Program-made: the position numbers and the translations under genes
Shown here: piece by piece, positions 1-36,121 of the stretch
How positions within the stretch are numbered: the first letter of the stretch is position 1
How the letters are laid out: each line of letters opens with the position of its first letter
The notes under the pieces: generated by a model
What the model saw: only the letters and a program-made list of their open reading frames with translations
Told to the model about the DNA's origin: nothing
Database searches by the model: none
DNA from: Chrysomallon squamiferum
Lineage: Eukaryota; Mollusca; Gastropoda; Neomphalida; Peltospiridae
DNA: 64,000 nucleotides
Direction: 5' to 3'
NCBI GenBank assembly: GCA_012295275.1
Contig: CM022671.1
Location: 20,462,822-20,526,821 of the forward strand

Positions 1-1255
1 TATGCCACCGAATAATAAGTCTAACAGAACTTTTGGAGATAATAAAATATAATAATTCTCTTCTGTTATTTTCACCATGAACAGCAATACAGTTAATTAT
101 GAAATTAAAATATTTTAATATACCCAAATTAACTGTGCAACTGTTATTATTACATAATCTCAGAAATGTTGATATTTTATAGATTAAATAATCGATATTG
201 ACATTAGTAAAATAATGTTATTAATTCTTAATTGTCTAATTCACAACTAATGTTGTGTTCATTGTAGACATATTTGAATAAAGACTTTTATGATACAGAG
301 GTAAAAACATGTGTTTCACTGTATCAAAAGTACATACTTCCTCTTTTTCTTCCCTTTTTACTCCAGTTAAACCTTCTTTGAATGTTATTTAAAATAAAGA
401 ATAAAAAAATAAAAACAGATATAAAGTGAGATGAACTTAGGTTTAGTTTTTATTTACAAGGTTTGGTTAATCCAGATTATTAACGGAAAAATATTAATTT
501 CAGTAAAAAAACAAAAAAATGTTGTTTTTTTTGTACATAATAACATATGAAAATGAAAACATTTGATCAAACCAAAACATTAAGATCAGAATTTAAATGA
601 GTGAGAATATTTTTAAATAATAAATGAGAACAGATGATGATTTCATGCAATTCCTAGATAATGTTAATGATTCTTGTTATATTTCTTCTGCATATAATTT
701 ATATTAATGAACTGACCATTTCCGTTTGTTTAATAAGAGTACCTTTCTGACAGATTGACTTCTTGGATCTGACTAATAAATCCATCACAAGTACACACAA
801 TTGAATTTATTACAATAAAACAATATTTAATAAAGCATGCATTATGTGTATTTTATGTACATATATTATCCCATACGCCAAAATTATAATTTTATGATGA
901 TTAATAACAATGATACAAATAACTAAGCAGTATTGTGCGTTTTAACATGATAAATTATTTAACAAGGCCATGAGATGATACACAATAGGAATTTACAATT
1001 ATTAAAATAACAAATGGCAAACTGACGTTTCAATAAGTTTACAATTTTCATTATTACCATTACTGAGAAACTATAAATAAACAATTAACAACAACAACAA
1101 AAAAAGAAAAAGAAAAAAGTAATAAATAAATAAATAATAAAAATAAATAAATAATAATAAATAAATGTTAAAATTTTAGAACTTAAAAAAACTATTCCAT
1201 GTTTTACGTTGAACTGCCATTAATCCAAAAATCATTTTTATATGATGATAAAAAC

Positions 1256-1260
<5 letters not shown>

Positions 1261-1303
<43 letters not shown>
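1261..1303. repeat. (AAT)n microsatellite
   Basis: About 14 units, uninterrupted. Confidence 0.97.
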
Positions 1304-2739
1304 TGCTTGGACAGTTCCATATCTAGATGCATAGGGCTATGAGATTTTTTAACTTAATTTAGGAAAATGATTGATCTGTGAACTGAAATCTGTTAAAATA
1401 GCTCTCTTCTTATTCTAATCTTTAACACCTACATTGAAACTTTTGATAATTTAAAACCTTGCTCTACAAACAATTTACACATTCAATTTCACTAGAAGTT
1501 TAAGGCTACCATAAAATAGACTAGTACCCTTGAAATACCTAGTAAAATATTCAGAAAAAATATTTCAAACAAAATAAATGCAAAAAATATTCCCAACATT
1601 ATAATAATAATTTTAAAAAAGCTATTTACAACTATAATTTACCAATTTTCCATTAACCCGAGATTCTGGTTTTATTCTCAGTTTAAATCTTTATGGCTTT
1701 GTTGGATCAATGAAAACAATTTATCCACATCCTGATTTTCTTTATTTTTAAAAGCTCTCTCCTATGTCTTGAGTTTATTTATATTTGTGAAGATAAAGCA
1801 CCACACATGTGACAGTTTGTTCTGATATGACTGTTCAAAGTATGTACATGTGATTTTTTTTTTAAACCTTTAAAAGAAGAAAAAATATGAATGTATTTTA
1901 AACTTATTTTAATAAGGAAAAAAAATTACTATAGTAACATAGTGTATTAATGTGAAATGGTAAATAAACTAAATCAATTTTTAACTTTTTTAAGTAAATG
2001 TATTTATTGAGACCAACCTTTGTTAATAATAAAATAATCTGTGACAACAACATAATAAGCTGTAAACATATATATATATATATATATAATTTTTATTATT
2101 ACAAAACTTGGTTATATGAGCAATGATTTGGTTTGCTTGTTATAATTATTATATTTAATTATTAACAAAGATTGGATAAATAAAACAATCAATGGCAATT
2201 TGTTTGCATCACTGTAGGTGTGCTTTAATGGCTCTCTTGTGTCTAATGTGCTTTTGTTTTGTGGGTTTTTTTATATGGATAAAATCTGTTATGTTCCAAA
2301 ACATGTTTAACATAATACATATTGATTATACTTATAACAATTACATGGAATTTAATTTATTCCATCTGTATACTATAATACATATTGCACATATATATTA
2401 CATATTTACAGAAAACAGAACTTACACATACACATACACACTAACACTCACACTATTAACTGTTTTACAAAAATCATATTACATACATGCATTCAATTTG
2501 TTGATACCTGTAATAAATACATTTTTAACAAATTTATATTATAGACATACATATCCCATTTTCCCTCAACAATCCCCCAACACACACACAGATAAAAAAA
2601 AGACAAAATGTGCACAAATTTACACTTCAAATGAAGTTAACAAACCAAAAGTAAACTAAATAACAAAACAAAAAAACTAAAGAACGAAAATCATCAAAAA
2701 AAAAGAACAAATCTCATATTTACATGGAAGGAATATATA

Positions 2740-2803
2740 TAAAAAAAAGAAAAAAAAAAAAAAAAAGAAAAAAAGATACATATATATATATATATATATA
2801 TAT
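2740..2803. repeat. A-rich tract then (TA)n
   Basis: A-rich run followed by about 13 TA units at 2777-2803. Confidence 0.9.
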
Positions 2804-2996
2804 CAACCCACATCTTTGTCTCATTTATTGAAACTGCCATGAATGTGGCATAAAATGAAATTACAAATTGTTCATTATTTGGTGTTTTTATTTTCTTTTT
2901 GTTCTATTATTTTAAAAAAGATATATTACATTAGAAAAGAGGAATTATTAAGTTTTTGTTATATATATATATGAAGAGTTGCACAGTTATGTTTTA

Positions 2997-27476
<24,480 letters not shown>

Positions 27477-27780
27477 TTTTAACAACTGACAGTTTATGGA
27501 TTGACACAATAAGAAAATACCGTATTTTTTTCTTTTTTTAGACTTTGATCAAGGTATTAAATCCTAATCGTATAACCAAATGATTAAAATACACAAAATG
27601 TAAATTTGTATTTTTCCCTTATATAAACTATGTTATTGTACAAATACATATTTAAAAAAAAAAACATTCCATCATTATAAAAGTATATTTTCATTATGTT
27701 TTTTCAAACTAATTACAGCTTTTCACGCAAACTAAAAGATATACAAATATACAGATATAGTGTATATATTCATAAGGAAA

Positions 27781-27811
<31 letters not shown>

Positions 27812-29035
27812 AAGAATCAGAATAATCCAAATTAACAAACATAGGCACATACATAAAGACAAACATTCTACACATATCCATTTAGAAAGACGTAATTATA
27901 CATTCAGACATCTTCATACATTTATAAACATACAGTATCAGACACATTGATAGATACATACATTCAGTGACAAACACACACAATGAAATAAAAAAAAAAC
28001 ATGTGCAAATTAACATGTGATTCTTATAAATGACAAATAAATTTCAAATCCACTCTTAAAAGAAGCCAAAACTGATTACTTACAGTTCATGCTGACCTAG
28101 TTTTCTTATCACCAAGTAGTAAAATTTCCTCAGTATTTTATAGAAAAAATTATTCTTCTCTCAGGCTGACAATCCTAAGTTTCCTTTCAACTGACTCACA
28201 AAAAAGGAGTGGTCAGACATCCCTCGTCAATCAAGGTTGTTCAAACCCAAACCCTATATATATATTTTTTTATTTTATTTTATCACACTATCAAAGGTTT
28301 AAAGAATTTTATTTATTTATCATTATGTAGAAATTATATGAAAATTGATGGAAAAAATAATAATAAATAAATTTACATGAGTAAAAATACAAAACTCCTG
28401 GAAGGAAGGGTTAAAAAAATATTCATTTATAACATTTCAGCACTGTTAAATCAATAGATATTTCTTTAATTCTTTTTATTTTATTATTATTTTTTTTTAA
28501 AATGAATCACTGATTTAAATTCAATGGCAGCTGAAAGATAAATAATATATCATTCTGTAAGAAAGGGTTATCAAATAACTGCTACTATTTAATTATTTGA
28601 TTTGTTTAAAAAAAAAAAAAAAAAAGGAAGCACACCTCAGAAACAAGTTAGTATTCAGCAATTCAAATATTTGTTGTTTTCAATTGATTTTTTTTAGATT
28701 TTAAATGTTTTGTTCTTTCAAATTTGAACACTATTGTTGTTGCCAGTTTAGTTGTAGATTAATCTTTAAAAGCAGTTTTAATACGTATGGAGTGACCCTA
28801 ATTATGCACAGAACTATTGTATTTGTGGGTGTGTCCACTTGTTTAAAACAAGGAAATAATGTGACATATTTTATTCAATGATGTCATATTTTCTAATACT
28901 GGATATGACAGTCAGTACAAGTAAGTACAGGTAAACCAGTGCTGTAAATCATAATTCTATTTTGGTTTTCAGGTTAACTGTCTTGGTCAGTTCAGTGTTC
29001 ATAATGTATTAATAATGTGTGAATATATATTTGTG

Positions 29036-29056
29036 TGTGTGTTTGTGTGTGTGTGT

Positions 29057-29107
<51 letters not shown>

Positions 29108-29120
29108 AGAGAGAGAGAGA
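29036..29120. repeat. (GT)n, (TA)n, (GA)n compound
   Basis: GT-rich run, then about 22 TA units at 29059-29104, then GA units. Confidence 0.93.
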
Positions 29121-29969
29121 ACTACAGATATTGTAAAATTGATATTAAGATAACTTTTCAAAAATAAAAATATTGAAAGTTCTTATTTCAGAAGCTTTCT
29201 TTATAAGATATGTTATTATAAAAAAAAATGTCATGTGATATTTAGTGTTAACTCAACCTTTTTAGACAATTTATATTTTCTAGTTATTTTAACTTAAAAA
29301 TAAAAAAGAATTTTATTATTTATTATAACAATAACCCTATATAATAATATTAATAATATAATAATTAAAATGAAAGAACATACATGTTTTTCTTATAAGA
29401 TCATTTGTGTTCAAACTCCACAATTATTATTAACATTCAAACCTAGCAACCTTCATGATTAATGGAAGATCTGGGGTAGAGTTGAAAAATGCCATAAATG
29501 TCTACCATGATAACAACACACCTCTATTCAATGCTGGATTTACAATGAAGATACAATAAAAAAATTCTCATGCATATTTTAGTTTTATTATATTCTTTCA
29601 TTATTATTTTTTTTTTTTTTTTTTTTGCTTTCTTTTAACAGGAACCTTCTAATAATGAATGAGACACCAGGGTTTGTCAATACAAACAGAGGCTTTAAAT
29701 TAATTATCTGAAAATCAGCATAGATTTAAAGTACAATCTAATGTAATGTTGGGGGTTTTTTCTTAGAAGAAAATATTTATAAATGCAGTCAGACTTAATT
29801 AAGATTTACTTTAATGAAAATCATTATAATCATAGTGACAGATTTTCAACAGATTTATGTCTACATTTTAAGAAAATTGTCTTGGAAAAGGAAAATATAT
29901 TCAACAAATGTAATGGTTCAGCACAATTAATTTTCCTTAAAGTAAACACTCTAGAATTCACACTCACAT

Positions 29970-30260
29970 TTTCCAAATAAATATACCCATAACCATAATG
30001 ATACCTTTTTATAAATAAACTTATTCATAACCATGATACCTTTTTATAAATAAACTTATTCATAATCATACTGATGCATTTTCACAGTAAATATATTCAT
30101 AATCATACATTTTCTTTGTAAATATACTTGTAATCTTATTCATAGATTTTCTATATATGTGTGTATGTATGTATGTATATATGTAAACATACTGATAATC
30201 TGATTATTACTTTTTTTATGAAAACATACTTTTAATTATACCCATACATTTTCAATGTAA
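29970..30260. repeat. Degenerate ~40-bp repeat
   Basis: ATAAACTTATTCATAA(C/T)CAT recurs at about 30011, 30045 and 30080 with decayed copies on both sides. Confidence 0.6.
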
Positions 30261-31379
30261 TTTAAAGTAATTAAGTACATGTGCAATGTAACAATCCAAC
30301 TGAACCCAAATCCATCTTTAGTCCATGTTTTTATTATTTTTATTAAATCTATTTTAAATTGATTATCATATCCAACACACTGAAGGCATCACCCTACCTT
30401 TTATTTTCTGAATCCTGGATGTTTCCAGAATATAAATGTGTGTATGTGGACTCCAATTACTTATTTCTCTATGCATGTATAATTTCTTTATTTTATAAAA
30501 GAGAGAACTGTCTATGTTCAGTTCTGGATTCAAGCAGCTATTTTGAACTAATTAGAGATTTTTGTTTATTTTCTAGATTGCTTCCTTTCACTTTTTTTTC
30601 AACTTTCTCAAATGGATTTGAGTCCTACTTGTCTAAAACATTAGTTACTTTATCAATTTTGACAGGTCTATGGTCATGCCACACTTTCTCATACATTGTG
30701 AAAGCATTCCCCACAGGTGGATTCATATTTGAGTAATAGTTTACACTTTTCAGTAAGAAGAAGAAAAAACATTTTGAAAAAATTGCACTTTGGCCTTGTT
30801 TTCAAAAGGTTATTATTGTTATTTATTACAATGATTACAATTCACAACTAACTTATGACTATTCATGTTTGTTTTAACAGCCATTCAAAAATTAATCCAT
30901 TAGTAAGTTCTGATGTGAAATGTAACTTCATAAATTATCTAAAATTTAGTGTTTAAATTTTACTGTTTTGTTAAGTTAAAATATTTACCGAATGCTTCAT
31001 AATTGCTTTGTTTATATGAACATAAAATAATAAATAAAATAAAATAAAATGTTTAAAAGATTTTAATTTTTATGCATTACTATTAATGTGACTTATGTAC
31101 AAATAATATTATGTATTACAATAATAAAACAAAAAACAACAGCAATAACAAAAAAGCAACAAACATAATAATTTTATGCTCATTACATTTCGCGCCAATG
31201 TGTCGTCACTTCTGGTTTGGTATCAAATATATAGAAGAAAAATACAACAACAAAACAACAACAATAACCTATAAACAGGTGCCATCTTATCACGATACAG
31301 CTGCTAATTATTTAATTCTCTGGATTTTCGGATTACTGGGATTTCAGTGTAAAGGAGTGATAAACTGATGCAGCTTAAA

Positions 31380-31980
31380 TATCAATTCATTTAACAAGAA
31401 GTGCACGGACGCGCACACATATTCTTGTGTAAGGTTGGAAGGTATTGATTCCATGTTTACTTGATCCTGTTTTCCTGTCACTGTCATTTGTAGAAAAACA
31501 AAACAGTTTGCAGTTACTTATAACCGTCATAATTTCATACAACAGGAACTAGCAGCATAGCAATAAATCGCAGCTAATTATTCAATAAAACATGATGACA
31601 GATTAACACAAATTGCTACGAAGAAACTGGAAATTTTCACATATTTTCGGTAACTAGAACGCATGCCATATTCGTTAGATTATCGACAATGCAAATTATT
31701 CATCCGTACCTTTTATATTTGTCTTCTGAGACACCTGTTTACATTCACATTTCAATAGACACAAAGGCACTGTATTCATCTTCTTTGGAAATCCCTCCTT
31801 TCCTTCCTTTGTTTACAAACAGGCTTTTGAATTGTAATGAAGTGATGTTGCTACTTAATATTCATGAACCAATTTACAGTCAATAATCGTAAAAACAAAA
31901 TAGGTCACATATTACCATTCACAACTCTTGCAATTTCAACAGACTGACGCAGATACGTTACGTAATGTGGCGTGTGACTT
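31380..31980. promoter_or_regulatory. Candidate promoter, relatively CG-rich
   Basis: Locally higher CG content in very AT-rich DNA. It contains the decamer GTTACGTAAT at 31957-31966, a consensus-type site for PAR-bZIP/C-EBP factors, and TGACGC just before it. It may serve the most upstream PFKFB start; no transcript evidence is visible. Confidence 0.3.
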
Positions 31981-32946
31981 CCTGATTATATTTTAACATT
32001 AAATACACGTTCATATGAATTAAAAGTGGGTATTAAAATAAACCTATTATAAATAATAATAATTAAAAAGAAGAAAAGAGTACTACTTAGATGTTGTCAT
32101 TTTCATTTTTCTTAGAAAAGCCATTTAATACTTTTGTAGATTATATATTGCCTTTTTATATTTGCACTTTACCATTGTTTATTGGGTACCGTTTAATAGC
32201 ATTAGAAAATAAAATCTACAATAACATGTATTTAATTCATAATATATTTCGTCAGTTATTTTAGCCAGATGAATTTTTCAGTGTAAACTTATTATTACTA
32301 TTAAATCTATTTTATTTATTTATTTATTAGTGTGGGCTTGGTAGGATCACATTAAAGACTATCACTTTAAGTTTACTCTATTTTGAATACATTTTATAAT
32401 TGTGCTAAATTTGATGAGGTTGAAAAAGCAAACAAAATTGACAACCATTTCTATACTGAAAACATACCATTTATAAAAGATCAGATTTTTAATATTCATA
32501 TTATTTTCTTTATTTTGTAACATTTTCTTGGGGAAGGGAAAATTATTCGAAATTTCTGCAGGATATAGGGGCTGGGAGAGCTGCAATGTTCAATTTGTAT
32601 TCTCATGTGTTCAAAAAACTAACAATCTCCAGTGCCAACAGCATACTCCAATTGACATTATTTTGTCAGAAGTAGGTTACTCATGAAAACCTTTTGCAAA
32701 TGATAAAAAATCAAGGATTTCTCTGTGAAAAGCTCCAAGATTTCTATTTTACATATTTATTCTTGAAATAGGAAAACATGGCAAGTATTCAGTTTAAAAT
32801 TATGTCCTTTCCTCTGCAACAAGCTTTTTCTTGCAAATTTTAATTTTTTTTTTTTTTAACAAATAGAAAATTATACTCCTGTAAAACTATGTTCATTTTT
32901 TATTCTAATGAACAGCATATATTTGTCCAATGACAATCATTTAAAT

Positions 32947-33220
32947 CAGGCAGGGGCAATCTTTTTCAAGAAGCAGGCAACATGAGACATGGCTCATCCT
33001 CAGGTGGGCCATAGGTACTAATTTAGGTGATTTTGTGTTACTATGTAGTTTATTTTAAGAAATTTTTCAATTTCATTTACTCCAGGAACAGTTACAATTA
33101 AAGGAAAATTACATGTTTTAGTATATTAGTAGACACAAAATACTCATTTTATAAAATTTTCCTTGTGAAATTTGGTAGGCCAATCAGAAAGCCATGCAGG
33201 CCATAGTTTGTCCAAGACTG
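32947..33220. mobile_element. Short hAT-like DNA transposon remnant
   Basis: A 274-bp segment begins CAGGCAGGGGCAATC and ends, on the other strand, CAGTCTTGGACAAACTATGG, the CAG...TTGGNCAAACTANGGCC terminal style of hAT/Charlie elements. It is flanked by near-identical 8-bp copies: ATTTAAAT (32939-32946) and ATCTAAAT (33221-33228). The 8-bp duplication is typical of hAT. It has no transposase, so it is non-autonomous and old (diverged ends). Confidence 0.6.
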
Positions 33221-33618
33221 ATCTAAATATTCGACTAAGCAAACTGACAACTCAGATGAATATCCAAAATAACCCAATACATTAATTCCATCTCAAAATA
33301 AAATAAAAATAAAAATAAAATAAAAACCATCACAATTTAATATTTTATTACATCAGGCACAGTAAAGACTGACAACAATAAAATGAATATACTTTTATTT
33401 GAGTCTAATAAAAATGCACAAGTTGTGTATGAACTAAAATTTTGTTTCCAGTTTGATGAAAAATATGAAAGGAATGAAATCATAGGGCAACATTTTAACA
33501 CTGAACATGATTTATTTTATGCCTTTAAATTTAAGATCTAATGTGATATGACTATCAAATTATGACAATTTATCAAGTACAGAAACTACTTTCAGACTGG
33601 AGAAGTTTAAATTCTGAA

Positions 33619-33671
33619 TTAATCACTGTCACTGTCAAAAGTCTTCTTTTTGCCACTTCCGCCAAATGTTC
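33619..33671 (-). CDS. NCL: Nucleolin exon 18 and stop
   Basis: 53 bases ending TAA at 33621-33619. Encodes TFGGSGKKKTFDSDSD, an acidic tail. Confidence 0.9.
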
Positions 33672-33914
33672 CTGAAAGAAAATATTTTTTTTTTTTGAGT
33701 TCATGTAGTAATCACATTAAAATGAGTTAGGATGAAGTTGAAAAACTAAATATCCAATTTATAAAGCAGAAGTTCAATTAAATGTTTAAATTTATCCACA
33801 AAGAAATTTTTAAAATTTAAACTTCACATACCACCTCCACCACCTCGACTACCGCCACGTCCTCGTCCTCCACGACCACCTCGGAATCCACCACCACCAC
33901 CACCACCACCACCT

Positions 33915-33952
<38 letters not shown>

Positions 33953-36089
33953 CATGAATTACAAAATACATAAATACATTCTATTCTAACTTTTAAACAG
34001 CATTATAATTTGAATTCCACTTATCTCTCTTAAAAATTATAATCAATCATAAAATGTAACCGGACACAAAAATAAGTCTGCATAAATCTGTTCTGTAAAT
34101 TGTTATGTACGTTCCATTAACTATGAATAACACTACAATAGATGTCATCCAACTCTCAGGAACCAAAATGGAACATTGTCAGAACCAGAGGAACCAGTAC
34201 GGCTCCAACCAGAAAATCTTGTGTTCCATTAACTGTTGTACCACAGACGTAACACTGATGTCTCATGACGAGGTCAGCTGACTGGTCTGTGGAGGAACAT
34301 TTAAATTTTCTGCATCCTGGGCCATGTTATCAAGATGCGTGAAGTTATATTCGGATTTCTGATATGCTGCTATAAAAACTGTTTAATATTCAAATTAATT
34401 TTAATATTGGTAAGAAACATTTCAATTTTAATATATTTACCTGTTATTATCATTCAATTGCTGGAAGTTCGTAATAGTAAAATTTTAAGGAATAGATATC
34501 AAAGTACACAATGTTTTTAATGACATTCTGCCACATGAGGTTTACATTTAAACTTTACTTACCGTTGTATACTATCAAATTTTAATCTTGTCATGCTCAG
34601 ATATGGCAAAGCATCTTCAATATTTTATCAGAGACTCTAGTCCAGATGTTTCATCATAGCATGACAGTTTTAAACCAGGCAATTTTCCTATTATATCAAC
34701 TTACAAATAGTACTACAAATAATGCAAGCTTAAAAATATTTTAAATACGTACGACCAAAACCGCTGCCACCACCACCTCCTCCCCCACCGGAACGCTCAG
34801 CAGCAAAATCAAGGAATACTTGACGTCCATCTACCTCCTGACCTTTCATACGGTCAAAAGCTGATGCAGCTTCTTCAGGAGAGTTGAATTCAACAAAGCC
34901 AAATCTAAAGAGATACATTTTCATTTTAAAATTAGAAATCATCAGTATACTGAACATACTACACAAAATCACTTGAAAACTGGAAAGGTAATTATGAATC
35001 AAACTGCCCAAATTAATAAAAAAAACAAAAACCCCAAAACAAACGTATAAATGCTTACCCTTTGCTCCTACCAGTGTCCCTGTCTGTTGCTATACGAGCT
35101 GAGACAGCCCCTTCAAATTGCTTCTGTAGGTATCCATCTCTAGTCTTGTAGCTCAGATTCCTCACAAACAAAACTTTGGATTCACCACGTACTGAAATGG
35201 AAATTTTCACTTGTTTGGTCAGTTCAATATATAAAGTATGAAGATTCATTATTTTCCTACCAGAAACAAAACCAAATCGAGAATTGCAAATATAGTCAAC
35301 ACTAATGTATCAAGTATGTTCTTGCATTTTAAGACGGGTTGGTTTTAATATTTTTTTTGCTTAATTTTACTTATTCACCTCCTGCAGATCCTCCTCCACC
35401 TCCACCTCGGCCCCCACCTCCTCTACCACCGCCACGACCACCACCACGTCCTCTTGGAGACTTGGAGTCACGTTTGGCTGCACGGTCAAGGAATAATGAT
35501 CTGCCTTCTAGCTCTGCTCCTTGTCTCTCATTCAACATTTCATCAACTTTAGATGAACTATCAAACACAAGGTAAGCAAATCTGAAACAAAATGAAAATG
35601 TTTTTGCACAAGTTCCTGTGAAATATGACCAGTCATTTTAAAAATTAAAATTACACTAGAAACCCTTTCAAAACAGAAGAGATCAATAAATCTTGAGTTT
35701 CATCATTTATGCATTTATTTATGTATTAAAACTTACCCTTTATGTCCACCTTCTGCACTTTCGGGCAATCTAACACTGACAGCATCTTCAAAGAACTCAT
35801 TCAGCATTTCTTTGGTAACATTTTCAGCCAAATTTTTCACAAACAAGGTTTTATCATCTTCATTATCTGAAAGCCAATAAGCAAATTCAGTACTATTCCA
35901 AATCGGGGGGCAATACAGCAGCTGTATTCCAAGTAATATTATACATGTTAAACCCAGATAATACATTTTCTTTTAAATTACAACTTAAATATTTGGTAGT
36001 TTAAATCTATCCTTATGTTTGTAATAAAAATGAAATGCAGTTAATCTGTTTTGTATTTTATACAAATTATTTTTCCTCAGGAGAAGAAA

Positions 36090-36121
<32 letters not shown>

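Larger units (their letters stand above)
1..2996. other. 3' flank of PFKFB, AT-rich, no gene seen
   Basis: Non-coding AT-rich DNA with short A-tracts, (AAT)n and (TA)n runs. The part next to 2997 must include the PFKFB 3' UTR. The open frame at 2192-2659 (+) is low-complexity Tyr/Thr/His-rich and is not believed. Confidence 0.6.
27477..32938. other. Upstream flank of PFKFB, no convincing gene
   Basis: No supported exon. The open frames at 30359-30736 and 31111-31368 (+) have no recognisable domain. The stretch 31380-31980 has more CG dinucleotides than its surroundings and a TTACGTAA palindrome, so it may be a promoter. A decayed repeat lies at about 29970-30260. Confidence 0.5.

Noticed and set aside
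2192-2659. 155-codon open frame (+)
   Set aside because: Low-complexity CA/TA-rich sequence with Tyr/Thr/His runs, no domain, no splice support.
30359-30736. 125-codon open frame (+)
   Set aside because: Longest non-repeat frame besides YOD1, but composition is Phe/Leu/Ser-rich as expected by chance in AT-rich DNA, and no domain is seen.
35339-35575. Pro-rich plus-strand open frame
   Set aside because: Antisense shadow of the nucleolin RGG exon.
35582-35736. ATGATGA box C in the intron inside RRM2
   Set aside because: No CTGA box at a suitable distance and no stem.
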